A stretch of 21,633 nucleotides of DNA, taken from positions 1 to 21,633 of the forward strand of contig JBQTJN010000042.1 in NCBI GenBank assembly GCA_052387095.1. Direction: 5' to 3'. Within the stretch, counting starts at the first letter, position 1. Every line of letters starts with the position of its first letter. The translations under genes and the position numbers were made by a program. The stretch comes from JBQTJN01 sp052387095 (GTDB lineage Bacteria; Pseudomonadota; Alphaproteobacteria; Micavibrionales; Micavibrionaceae). Below, piece by piece: positions 7,311 to 14,778 of this stretch. A model generated the notes under the pieces. It searched no databases. It saw only the letters and a list, made by a program, of their open reading frames with translations, and was not told the origin of the DNA.

Positions 7311-7991
7311 ATGACAGGAAAAGCCCTGAAAAAAATCCAGCCCCAAGACCTTGTAGCAATGGATGAATTCTGCGCCGGGGGCCCGGTGCGGATCGATCTT
7401 TCCTATGCCAAGGGCGATAATTTTTTATTCGGGGAGAGAGTCTATCATCCCGGTGCGCGGCTGTGGCTCTACAGGGACCTGGCGGCGCTGGTCCGGACGG
7501 CCGCGCTGATATGCCATAAAAATCACGGCTTTATATATGTGCTGCATGACGGCTTAAGGACGACGGACGCGCAGGCGCGGATGCTGGGTACAAAACGCGT
7601 TCGCGAGAACCCGGGCTGGCTGGCGGCGCCAATGCCACTTCTCTCCTCGCCCGGACAGGGCGGTCACCCGCGCGGCATGGCGATCGATATTTCCCTGCAG
7701 ACCGGGGACGGGGAAAGTGTCCATATGGGTACGGTTTTCGATTTCCTGGCGCAGGACCCCTCACCCGTTGCCAACAAGGCGCACCGGGATCACCCACATT
7801 TGACGCCCGAGATAAAGAGCAACCGGGTGGCGCTGGATGAGTCTATGCAGGCAGCGGCGGCGCAACTGAACCTGCCGCTATTCCCGCTGCCGCAGGAATG
7901 GTGGGATTTCCGTTTCCCGAACGATGTTTACGAGGCTTATGCGCCGCTGGCGGAAGACGATCTGCCGGAACACATGCGGCTGCTGGATTAA
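7311..7991 (+). CDS. D-Ala-D-Ala dipeptidase-like M15 metallopeptidase
   Basis: A 226-residue protein of peptidase family M15D (VanX/DdpX-like), which cleaves D-Ala-D-Ala dipeptide. Using the ATG at 7311, the zinc motif GHPRGMAID gives His119 and Asp126 with the family's spacing. DGLRT gives Arg83, equivalent to the transition-state Arg of VanX. The EWWDF motif carries the general-base Glu196. The third zinc ligand, His in VanX (EWWH), is Asp199 here. No signal peptide is seen, so a cytoplasmic location is likely. The open frame extends upstream to 7152 with residues that do not match the family, so 7311 is preferred; 7359 is another possible start. No clear Shine-Dalgarno is present. The stop overlaps that of the convergent alr by four bases. 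Confidence 0.82.
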   Translation: MTGKALKKIQPQDLVAMDEFCAGGPVRIDLSYAKGDNFLFGERVYHPGARLWLYRDLAALVRTAALICHKNHGFIYVLHDGLRTTDAQARMLGTKRVRENPGWLAAPMPLLSSPGQGGHPRGMAIDISLQTGDGESVHMGTVFDFLAQDPSPVANKAHRDHPHLTPEIKSNRVALDESMQAAAAQLNLPLFPLPQEWWDFRFPNDVYEAYAPLAEDDLPEHMRLLD

Positions 7992-9070
7992 CCGGTGTAA
8001 ACCCGTTTATAGCGGTTACCCAGCGATGTAAGAATTTCATAGCCGATCGTACCGGCCGCGTGCGCGAGATCATCGACACTTTGGTGCGGACCCAGAATTT
8101 CCATCATACCACCCGCGCGCGGTCTTTTATTTTCAGGGATAGCGGAAAGATCGACCACCGTCAGATCCATAGAAACACGGCCGAGAATGGGGCAGGCCGT
8201 GCCGTTCCAGTAGAGCACGCCGCGATTGCTTAAAATGCGCGGAAAGCCGTCGGCATAGCCGATGGCGATGGTGGCGAGGCTTGAGTCTTTTTCCAATATA
8301 TGTCCCGCGGCATAGCCGACCGACTCACCTTTCAGGGCGTTCTTAACCTGTAAAACACGGGCTTCCAGTGAAACCACGGGCTGCATCGGATTAGAGGTTT
8401 CCGGCGTGGGATTGAGGCCATAGAGCGCCATGCCGGGACGCACCATGTCAAAATGATAGTCTGCGTTCCTGAAAATTCCGGATGAATTGGCAAGCGATTT
8501 TTTTGCGCGCGGGAAATGGGCCGCGATTTTTTTGAATGATTCAAATTGACCGCGCGTGAGTGAATGGTCTTTTTCATCGGCGCAGGCGAAGTGACTCATG
8601 ACAAGACCAATATCCAGATCTTTCACCATATCGGAATTTTCCAATAGAGTTCCTGTTTCCTGAACGCCCAGACCGAGGCGGTTCATGCCGGTATCGAAAT
8701 GAATCGCATGCGGGCCGGAAAATTTTTCACTGCGTGCGCGGGCAATGTCTTCGAGCGTGTTCAGGACGGGGCGCAAACCATGCTTCTTATAAAGACCGGC
8801 CATGCCGGCAACGGGGCCGGAGAGAACATGAATTTCAGCCGCGGGCAGAATCGATCGCAGGGCGATTCCCTCTTCAAGCGTGGCGACGAAAAAGCTGCGG
8901 GTTCCGGAAGCCCATAAAACCGGCCCTATTTCAAGGATTTCAAGCCCATAGGCGTTAGCTTTGACTGCCGCGGCGACAGGAATATTTTCATAAATTTTTG
9001 ACCGCAAAAACGCGTAATTGGCGCGGATTGCAGCCCGGTCGATCTTCAGAAGCCCCTGATTGGATTGCAT
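7988..9070 (-). CDS. alr: Alanine racemase
   Basis: A 360-residue PLP enzyme of fold type III. It interconverts L- and D-alanine, supplying D-Ala for peptidoglycan. PLP-binding Lys37 lies in AAAVKANAYG. Tyr253 in SVGYAAGH is the expected catalytic tyrosine from the partner subunit. RPGMALYG (211-218), GYADGFPR (271-278) and GRVSMD (298-303) are further family motifs. Length and layout are normal. In many alphaproteobacteria alr follows dnaB directly; here a 688-residue plus-strand gene separates them. The ATG at 9070 has only a weak ribosome-binding site. Confidence 0.95.
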   Translation of the reverse strand: MQSNQGLLKIDRAAIRANYAFLRSKIYENIPVAAAVKANAYGLEILEIGPVLWASGTRSFFVATLEEGIALRSILPAAEIHVLSGPVAGMAGLYKKHGLRPVLNTLEDIARARSEKFSGPHAIHFDTGMNRLGLGVQETGTLLENSDMVKDLDIGLVMSHFACADEKDHSLTRGQFESFKKIAAHFPRAKKSLANSSGIFRNADYHFDMVRPGMALYGLNPTPETSNPMQPVVSLEARVLQVKNALKGESVGYAAGHILEKDSSLATIAIGYADGFPRILSNRGVLYWNGTACPILGRVSMDLTVVDLSAIPENKRPRAGGMMEILGPHQSVDDLAHAAGTIGYEILTSLGNRYKRVYTG

Positions 9071-9083
9071 TATTCGGCCTAAA

Positions 9084-9112
9084 TTGACTTTTGGTTGCCT
9101 GTGGATTATTAT
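9084..9112 (+). promoter_or_regulatory. Sigma-70-type promoter for the 688-residue gene
   Basis: TTGACT (9084-9089) and TATTAT (9107-9112) are separated by 17 bases. Transcription would start near 9120, leaving a ~90-base leader to the ATG at 9210. The leader contains the inverted repeat at 9161-9184. Confidence 0.6.
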
Positions 9113-9160
9113 GCAAGTAACGATAAAAAAGTAATATTAACGGTAATAGATAAAAAAACG

Positions 9161-9184
9161 AAATTCCATCAACGAATGGAATTT
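9161..9184 (-). repeat. 9-bp inverted repeat in leader, terminator-like on minus strand
   Basis: AAATTCCAT (9161-9169) pairs perfectly with ATGGAATTT (9176-9184) around a 6-base loop. On the minus strand it is followed almost at once by seven Ts, like an intrinsic terminator. On the plus strand it forms a leader hairpin ending 25 bases before the start codon. It may stop leftward transcription coming from dnaB before alr, or regulate the plus-strand gene. Confidence 0.5.
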
Positions 9185-9209
9185 GCGAGAAACAAAATAA
9201 GGGTGTGTT

Positions 9210-11276
9210 ATGTCCGAATATTCATTTGAAGCCACTAATGGCCTTAAGGTTGTCATTGAATCCAATGATAATGGTTTAGCGCCTAAAATCACCTATAGAC
9301 GCGCTAAAGGTGGCGTCACCGCCAATCCTCTTACAGTTCCAGAGAAACTCAACGCGCAGGCCGAATTAATTGCAAAACTTGGCAGTGCAGCTGACAAATT
9401 CGACCCGAAGCTGCTTGCTTTTTTGAAAGATTTTGCCCAGGGGTTCAAAGACGAAGCGACTGCCAAAGAAGCGCTCAAAAAAGATGCCTCCATGTCTGAT
9501 TCTCTTGACCAGTCTTTGCTGGATGCCATCAAAACCCAGAAAATTTCATTTGGCGGCAGCACAAACAAAAACGATAAAGTAAAAGTTGAAAAAGTTTCTG
9601 ACGATGCCACAGGAGACGGCGTCAAGATCGGCACCACTACGGATAATAAAACAGATCCGACTCAATTCATCGTTGGCAGTCAGAGCGCCGAAAAAATTAT
9701 AGAGGAATTCGCCAAAAAACCTGGCGGAATTTCCATGGCCGATGCCCTTAAGGGTGCGGACTTAAGCAAACCGCGCGATGAGGTTTTCACAACCCAAGCT
9801 CTTTCTAACCTGCTCCACCTTGTGCGTGGCATGCAGAAAAATGACGGGAAATACGGCGAGGTCAGCGAGAACGCCTGGGACGAGATTACCCAGAAAACGC
9901 ACGCGCAAGGCGGTTATAAGGAAGATTACGAAGCCTTTAAAAAGAAATACAATATTACAGGCGAGCTGAACAGTAACCAGGCCTATGCTTTCATGGTCTA
10001 TCTGATCAAAAACAATGAAAGCGCCCGCTTCAATGTTGGTAAAAATCTGTTCAACATTGCCGACCAGCTCATCATTTCCAAAAATGCCGGGAATGGGCAA
10101 GGCGTTGTCAATCCACGCGATGTTCAGTCCATGGAAGTATTCGGAAATGTATTTGAAGGTCTGCAATTGATTTCCCGTGACCTGCGTTACAATCAGGCCA
10201 CGATCGATTACGCGACCAAGCTGCGCGGTCAATTACAAGGCATTTCCAAATACCGCTGGACGAATACCGATCAGGAGCCAACCGTGCTGGGCGGCCCGCA
10301 GCCTACAGGTTTAGGCAATGAGACCAAACCGACCAATACAACGGAAACAAAAGTTACGCCTAATTTCGTAACCGGTCCCGACTGGCTGACCGTTAAAGGG
10401 AGCTTTGATTTCAGCCAGGATCTCGGCAAAGAGAAAAAAGACCTCACGGACGCCGAAAAAGCAAGCTACAAGAAAATTCTGGATGAAAGCAAGCATTCGC
10501 CGCAAGGAGTCCTGCATCTCGATAAAGAATCAAACCGTCTCAAATTGGTCGTGCGTTTCGGCGACAGCGTTAAAGTTTATGACATGGTCGGCGAGCGCAA
10601 TGATCTTATAGGTTTGCAGAATCTGGCGCTCAGCACCGATACAATGCAAAGACTTAAGACCATGTACAATGAATCAAAGGGTGATAACCGCAACGGCTAT
10701 ATCACTAAATTCGAAGTTCATGATACGACCTTTACCAATCCGTCTGTTCGCCTCTGGTACGGTGCAGATGATTGCGGAAACTTCCGCGCCTTTTTTGTCA
10801 GCAAAGAAGTGCAGAAAGGCGAAGCGGCCCGTATTACTATGGCCGAACAGCAAACAAGGGAACGCATCCCCCAATACGCGTTTCTGCAGGGCAAAGGTAA
10901 AAACAACGCGGTCAATTCGATCGGCGACATCGACAAAGCGAGTAATCTGAAATCGATGTTCGTAAAAGCGGTTGAAAACCAAGGCCCGCCGCTGGAAAAA
11001 CCGAGCATACTTACAGAATCTCCGAAAACGAGTCTTTCGAAAAAATTCTCAATCGCTCTTAATGGCAAGCAAGTAGATGTGACCCAGGACATCGAGACGA
11101 TCAAGGTCGCGCTCGAGAGTTACAAGGGTCCGAAAACAGAAGACAACCAGATGAAAGAAATGAAGGACTATTTCAACAAAGCTATTCTGAACGACTCCGA
11201 CGGACAACTGGATGGGGAGCAGATGAGAAAAGTAGGCGAATTCAAGACAAAGCTTGGAATCCCGGCCGCTCCTTAA
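9210..11276 (+). CDS. Hypothetical 688-residue protein between alr and dnaB
   Basis: I do not recognise this protein. It is hydrophilic and rich in Lys, Asn, Asp and Thr, with one Cys (522), no signal peptide and no membrane segment. A Thr/Pro/Gly-rich linker (about 351-388) divides it into two halves. The end (about 645-685, with NDSDGQLDGEQM and EFKTKLGIP) and a middle stretch (about 196-226, with GMQKNDGKYGE) faintly resemble the three-helix peptidoglycan-binding pattern, or a degenerate EF-hand. Neither is strong enough to name. AAGGGTG lies 7 bases before the ATG. It has its own promoter (9084-9112) and terminator (11303-11329). Base composition is more A-rich than in dnaB or alr. Together these suggest an independently acquired or lineage-specific unit. 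Confidence 0.85.
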   Translation: MSEYSFEATNGLKVVIESNDNGLAPKITYRRAKGGVTANPLTVPEKLNAQAELIAKLGSAADKFDPKLLAFLKDFAQGFKDEATAKEALKKDASMSDSLDQSLLDAIKTQKISFGGSTNKNDKVKVEKVSDDATGDGVKIGTTTDNKTDPTQFIVGSQSAEKIIEEFAKKPGGISMADALKGADLSKPRDEVFTTQALSNLLHLVRGMQKNDGKYGEVSENAWDEITQKTHAQGGYKEDYEAFKKKYNITGELNSNQAYAFMVYLIKNNESARFNVGKNLFNIADQLIISKNAGNGQGVVNPRDVQSMEVFGNVFEGLQLISRDLRYNQATIDYATKLRGQLQGISKYRWTNTDQEPTVLGGPQPTGLGNETKPTNTTETKVTPNFVTGPDWLTVKGSFDFSQDLGKEKKDLTDAEKASYKKILDESKHSPQGVLHLDKESNRLKLVVRFGDSVKVYDMVGERNDLIGLQNLALSTDTMQRLKTMYNESKGDNRNGYITKFEVHDTTFTNPSVRLWYGADDCGNFRAFFVSKEVQKGEAARITMAEQQTRERIPQYAFLQGKGKNNAVNSIGDIDKASNLKSMFVKAVENQGPPLEKPSILTESPKTSLSKKFSIALNGKQVDVTQDIETIKVALESYKGPKTEDNQMKEMKDYFNKAILNDSDGQLDGEQMRKVGEFKTKLGIPAAP

Positions 11277-11302
11277 TAAATCAGATTTCTCCAAAAACCT
11301 AT

Positions 11303-11329
11303 AGCCCCGCCTGTCCGGCGGGGCTTTTT
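11303..11329 (+). terminator. Intrinsic terminator of the 688-residue gene
   Basis: AGCCCCGCC (11303-11311) pairs with GGCGGGGCT (11317-11325) around TGTCC, followed directly by a T-run (11325-11329). It lies 27 bases past the stop codon. On the minus strand the T-run is displaced by a few bases, so termination of dnaB by the same hairpin would be weaker. Confidence 0.9.
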
Positions 11330-11348
11330 CTTTGGACAAATTTTTAAT

Positions 11349-11439
11349 CGTCATTGCGAGGAGCGTCAGCGACAAAGCAATCCACACTTTTTTGAAAGTG
11401 GATTGCCGCGTCGCGGCTGTGCCGCTCCTCGCAATGACG
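11349..11439. repeat. 91-bp palindromic repeat, copy 1 (after dnaB)
   Basis: The ends, CGTCATTGCGAGGAGC (11349-11364) and its exact inverse (11424-11439), form 16-bp inverted termini. An inner GCAATCCAC/GTGGATTGC pair forms a second stem. The element lies six bases past the dnaB stop codon. Its right half is almost identical to that of the copy at 12993-13083. This is a dispersed intergenic palindromic repeat of a type known from many proteobacterial genomes. Confidence 0.9.
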
Positions 11440-11445
11440 AAGGAG

Positions 11446-12918
11446 TTAATCCCGGGAATCGCCGCTCTGCTGCGCGAGGTCGGAGAAGCGCGTGAAATGC
11501 GGGTTGAAGTGCAGGCGCACCGTGCCGATGGGGCCGTGACGCTGCTTGGCGATGATGCATTCGCCGATATTCATGACCTGGTTCATTTTATCCTGCCACT
11601 GCGAATATTTTTCGGTGCCGACTTCAGGCTCGGAGCGGCTCAGATAATACTCCTCGCGGTAGACGAACATGACCACGTCGGCGTCCTGTTCGATGGAGCC
11701 GGATTCACGCAAGTCAGCCAGTTGCGGGCGTTTATCCTCGCGCTGTTCAACGGCGCGGGAGAGCTGCGAAAGGGCGAGCACGGGAATCTGCAGTTCCTTG
11801 GCGATGGCTTTGAGTCCGCGCGTGATTTCCGAGACTTCCTGGACGCGGTTTTCGATACCCTGTTTCGAGCCGGTGCCGCGCAGGAGCTGCAGGTAGTCGA
11901 CCACCAGCAGACCGAGCCCATGCTGGCGCTTCAGCCGGCGCGCGCGTGTGCGGATTGCCTGAATGGAAAGCGCCGGCGTGTCGTCAATATAAAGCGGCGT
12001 GTGCACGAGCGTTTGCGAGGCCTGCACGAACGCGTGGAAATCATCCTGCTTGATCTGGCCCTTGCGGATTAGGTCGCTGGAGATGCCGGAGAGATCGGCC
12101 AGAATACGCGTTGCCAGCTGGTCGGCCGACATTTCGAGCGAGAAGAAACCGGTGATCGCGCCTTCCTTGCCGCCGGATTCGGCGTAAGCCTTCGCCGCGT
12201 TGAAGGCGATGTTGGTGGCGAGCGCGGTTTTGCCCATCGAGGGACGGCCGGCGAGAATGAGAAGATCGGATGATTGCAGGCCGCCGAGTTTTTTATTGAG
12301 ATCGAGCAGGCCGGTATCGACGCCCGTAACATGGCCGTCGGTATTATAAGCCTTCTCCGCGTTGCGGATAGCGACCATGACGGACTCTTTAAGCGTAACG
12401 AATTGCCCGCGGGAATCGCCGCTTTCGGCGAGGTCGAACAACCTGGCTTCGGCGCGTTCGATCGTATCGGTGGCCTCGACTTCGAGCGCCTGGTCATAGG
12501 CATCGTTGACGACTTCCTCGCCGATGGTCACCAGCTGGCGGCGCAGGTGAAGGTCATAAATCGTGCGGGCGTAATCATTGGCGTTGATGACGCTGACGAC
12601 ATTGGCGGCGAGCGCGGCGAGATAGGCCGGGCCACCGACATCGTTCAGGTCTTCGTCTTTTTCAAAATAATTTTTCAGCGTAACGGGAGATGCCTGCTGG
12701 CCGCGCTCGGCGAAAATCTCGATGGCCCTGTAAATGCGCTGGTGCGCGGGGATGAAAAAATGCGGTTCGCGCAGGAAGTCGCCGATTTTTTCCAGCGCAC
12801 GGTTATCGATCAGCAGCGCGCCCAGCAGTCCCTGCTCCGCCTCCTGGTTATGCGGCAGAACGCGGTAGGGCTTGGCATCCACATCCGGGCCGGAATCAAA
12901 TTTCACAACTTTTGCCAT
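11446..12918 (-). CDS. dnaB: Replicative DNA helicase DnaB
   Basis: A 490-residue hexameric helicase that unwinds DNA at the replication fork. The N-terminal DnaB domain begins at YRVLPHNQEAEQGLLG (18-33). The RecA-like motor domain has Walker A GRPSMGKT (224-231), Walker B LLVVDYLQ (337-344) and the SQLSRAVEQREDKRPQLADL segment with the arginine-rich tail motif. Length is normal and no intein is present. It lies 169 bases downstream of rplI on the same strand, with a palindromic repeat in the gap, as in the conserved r-protein/dnaB arrangement. No Shine-Dalgarno is seen before the ATG at 12918, though no better start exists. Confidence 0.96.
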   Translation of the reverse strand: MAKVVKFDSGPDVDAKPYRVLPHNQEAEQGLLGALLIDNRALEKIGDFLREPHFFIPAHQRIYRAIEIFAERGQQASPVTLKNYFEKDEDLNDVGGPAYLAALAANVVSVINANDYARTIYDLHLRRQLVTIGEEVVNDAYDQALEVEATDTIERAEARLFDLAESGDSRGQFVTLKESVMVAIRNAEKAYNTDGHVTGVDTGLLDLNKKLGGLQSSDLLILAGRPSMGKTALATNIAFNAAKAYAESGGKEGAITGFFSLEMSADQLATRILADLSGISSDLIRKGQIKQDDFHAFVQASQTLVHTPLYIDDTPALSIQAIRTRARRLKRQHGLGLLVVDYLQLLRGTGSKQGIENRVQEVSEITRGLKAIAKELQIPVLALSQLSRAVEQREDKRPQLADLRESGSIEQDADVVMFVYREEYYLSRSEPEVGTEKYSQWQDKMNQVMNIGECIIAKQRHGPIGTVRLHFNPHFTRFSDLAQQSGDSRD

Positions 12919-12928
12919 GGGAGAAGGC

Positions 12929-12946
12929 TAACAACATAAGTTGTTA
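12929..12946. repeat. 7-bp inverted repeat just upstream of dnaB
   Basis: TAACAAC (12929-12935) and GTTGTTA (12940-12946) flank a 4-base loop, ending 11 bases before the dnaB start codon. It may affect initiation of dnaB or bind a regulator. Confidence 0.4.
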
Positions 12947-12992
12947 AGGGCTAGATTTATTTATAAATGCCTGTGAATTACAGGGGTTAATA

Positions 12993-13083
12993 CCGTCATT
13001 GCGAGCGACCAACCGGAGCGAAGCAATCCACCTTTAAAAAGTGGATTGCCGCGTCGCGGCTATGCCGCTCCCCGCAATGACGG
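12993..13083. repeat. 91-bp palindromic repeat, copy 2 (after rplI)
   Basis: CCGTCATTGCG (12993-13003) is exactly inverted at 13073-13083. The inner GCAATCCAC/GTGGATTGC pair is present as in copy 1. The right half matches copy 1 at about 40 of 42 positions; the left half has diverged more. The element starts four bases past the rplI stop codon. Confidence 0.9.
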
Positions 13084-13087
13084 AAAA

Positions 13088-13714
13088 TTACTCTTCCGAC
13101 GCCTTTTCGGACTCTTCGGATTTCTTTTCTTCCTCGGCCTGCAGCGCGCTGTCTTCCAGAACCCCGGAGAGATCCGCTTCGACCTCTTTCGTTTCTTTCT
13201 GTTCATTGCCGCTTGTCGCGATCAATGCCTTGCCGGTTTTGGCCTGCACTTCCGCCTCTTCTTTCGAGCGGGCGATGTTGATGGTGATCGAAACCTTCAC
13301 TTCAGGGTGCAGAAGAACATCAACCGGGAACAAACCGAGCAGTTTGAAGTTCTGGTTCAGCTGCACCATCGTGCGGTCGATTTTCTCGCCGGAGACTTCG
13401 GACAGGCCTTGCGAAATATCGCGGGCCGTGACGGAGCCAAACAGCTGGCCGGCCTCAGAGGCCTGGCGGATCAGCGGCACAACCGTGCCCCCGATCTTTT
13501 TAGCCTGCTTTTCCGCATCCTTGCGGCGGCCTTCATTGTCGGCTTCCAGCTTTTTCTTCTGGGTTTCGAAATAAGCGATGTTTTCCTTGCTGGCGCGGAG
13601 GGCTTTTTTCTGCGGCAGGAGGTAATTGCGGGCATAGCCGGGACGGACGCTGACTACGTCGCCCATCTGGCCGAGGCTCTCAACGCGCTCAAGGAGAATG
13701 ACTTGTGTTGTCAT
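13088..13714 (-). CDS. rplI: 50S ribosomal protein L9
   Basis: A 208-residue L9, which binds 23S rRNA and helps keep the reading frame. The N-terminal domain shows VILLERVESLGQMGDVVSVR and GYARNYLLPQKKALRAS, followed by the long helix and the C-terminal domain up to about 150. A charged tail rich in Glu/Ser (about 170-208) lengthens it past the ~150 residues typical of E. coli. Acidic tails of this kind occur in alphaproteobacterial L9. AAGGAT lies 8 bases before the ATG. The gap to rpsR is six bases, so the genes are co-transcribed. Confidence 0.95.
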   Translation of the reverse strand: MTTQVILLERVESLGQMGDVVSVRPGYARNYLLPQKKALRASKENIAYFETQKKKLEADNEGRRKDAEKQAKKIGGTVVPLIRQASEAGQLFGSVTARDISQGLSEVSGEKIDRTMVQLNQNFKLLGLFPVDVLLHPEVKVSITINIARSKEEAEVQAKTGKALIATSGNEQKETKEVEADLSGVLEDSALQAEEEKKSEESEKASEE

Positions 13715-13720
13715 GGATGA

Positions 13721-14164
13721 TTATCCTTCTCTCGGTGTGCGGGGTTCACGGGGGGTGCTGTTGAATTCACGTGGCTCACGCGGCTCTTTATTAAATTCGC
13801 GGCCTTCGCCGCGGGGGGATCCGTAACCGCCGCCACCGCCATAACCGCCACTTCTATCGTCGCGGTCGCGCGGTGAATAGGAGCGCGGCTCCTGTTCAGT
13901 GCGGACATAAGGCATCAGGCCCATGAAACGCGCCTGTTTGATTGCAATCGCCAGCTCACGCTGTTTCTTTTGTGAAACGGCAGTGATACGGCTCGGGATG
14001 ATCTTGCCCCGCTCGGAAATATAACGGCCGAGGATGCGGACATTTTTCCAGTCGATCTCCGGCGCATTCGGACCCGTGAACGGGCAGGATTTGCGGCGGC
14101 GGAAGAACGGGCGCTTACCGCCCTTATCGTCCCTGGAGTCTCTGGATTCTCTTTGTGCGGCCAT
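13721..14164 (-). CDS. rpsR: 30S ribosomal protein S18 with Gly/Arg-rich tail
   Basis: A 147-residue S18, a small-subunit protein that partners S6. The conserved core spans about 18-90: RRRKSCPF, then WKNVRILGRYISERGKIIPS, then QKKQRELAIAIKQARFMGLM. S18 is normally about 75-90 residues. Here a 57-residue tail (91-147) follows. It is rich in Arg, Gly, Pro, Glu and Ser and includes GGYGGGGGYG and a doubled REFN-PREP pattern (REFNKEPREP, REFNSTPREP). The frame stays open and the downstream rplI spacing is normal, so the tail looks genuine. The start overlaps the rpsF stop by one base (TAATG). Confidence 0.93.
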   Translation of the reverse strand: MAAQRESRDSRDDKGGKRPFFRRRKSCPFTGPNAPEIDWKNVRILGRYISERGKIIPSRITAVSQKKQRELAIAIKQARFMGLMPYVRTEQEPRSYSPRDRDDRSGGYGGGGGYGSPRGEGREFNKEPREPREFNSTPREPRTPREG

Positions 14165-14556
14165 TATGCAGCCTCTTTCTCTTTTGTATCGGAATCATAA
14201 CGGTCTTTGTTGAGGATGGCGGACGGGCCTTTGGATGGCTCTTCGCGGCGCGTCGTCAGGCTGCGCAGAACGTCTTCCTCGATGCGCAGGTTACGCTCAA
14301 GCTCGATCACGGCCGCCGAAGGGGCCTCCATTTCGAACAGCACATAGTGCGCTTTCTTGTTCTTGTTGATTTTGTAGGCCAGCGTACGCAGGCCCCAGTT
14401 TTCGGTCTTGAGCATCTTGCCGCCGAAGGTTTCGACGATCTTGATGAACTTATCGCCCAAGTCCTTCACTTGCGTTTCGTTTAGATCCTGACGGACCATA
14501 AACACGGTCTCGTAAATTGCCGTTTTCACAGCTTTAGTATCGGCTTTCTGAGCCAT
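14164..14556 (-). CDS. rpsF: 30S ribosomal protein S6
   Basis: A 130-residue S6, which forms a heterodimer with S18 on the central domain of 16S rRNA. The conserved YETVFMVRQDLNETQV start, NWGLRTLAYKINKNKKAHYV and ELERNLRIEEDVLRSLT are all present. A short charged tail ends the protein. GGGAGG lies about 8 bases before the ATG. It heads the rpsF-rpsR-rplI operon, with a long structured leader upstream. Confidence 0.96.
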   Translation of the reverse strand: MAQKADTKAVKTAIYETVFMVRQDLNETQVKDLGDKFIKIVETFGGKMLKTENWGLRTLAYKINKNKKAHYVLFEMEAPSAAVIELERNLRIEEDVLRSLTTRREEPSKGPSAILNKDRYDSDTKEKEAA

Positions 14557-14616
14557 CTGGTTTCCTCCCGGTTATATCCGCCCCTTATTGAGCGGAAAAG
14601 CCGACACTCTGCGAAG

Positions 14617-14654
14617 CAATTCTAAAGGAATTGTTCGCTCTTTTTAAAAAGAGC
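14617..14654 (-). promoter_or_regulatory. Two inverted repeats in the rpsF leader
   Basis: CAATTC (14617-14622) pairs with GAATTG (14628-14633). GCTCTTTTT (14637-14645) and AAAAAGAGC (14646-14654) form an 18-bp perfect palindrome that extends to 14633-14658 with one wobble. They fall between the candidate promoter and the start codon. A regulatory role is possible, but the second palindrome has no loop and may act at the DNA level. Confidence 0.45.
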
Positions 14655-14705
14655 AAACAAACCTGCGGTTTGCTTTGCGAGCCGGCGAGGTCTAAGTTGG
14701 CGTAC

Positions 14706-14734
14706 TCTTAGCGTAAAGGCCTGCGCCAAAGCAA
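14706..14734 (-). promoter_or_regulatory. Candidate rpsF operon promoter
   Basis: On the minus strand TTGCTT (14734-14729) and CTAAGA (14711-14706) are 17 bases apart. The -10 match is weak. It would give a leader of about 145 bases for rpsF. Confidence 0.35.
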
Positions 14735-14778
14735 GGGGTTTCTTGGGATTTGAGACAGGAAACGGTTTTAAAGGTGTT

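Noticed and set aside
11340..11445. Possible CRISPR-like or attenuator repeat at the dnaB end
   Set aside because: Only one palindromic unit is present here, with no spacer-repeat pattern; it matches the dispersed repeat also found after rplI.
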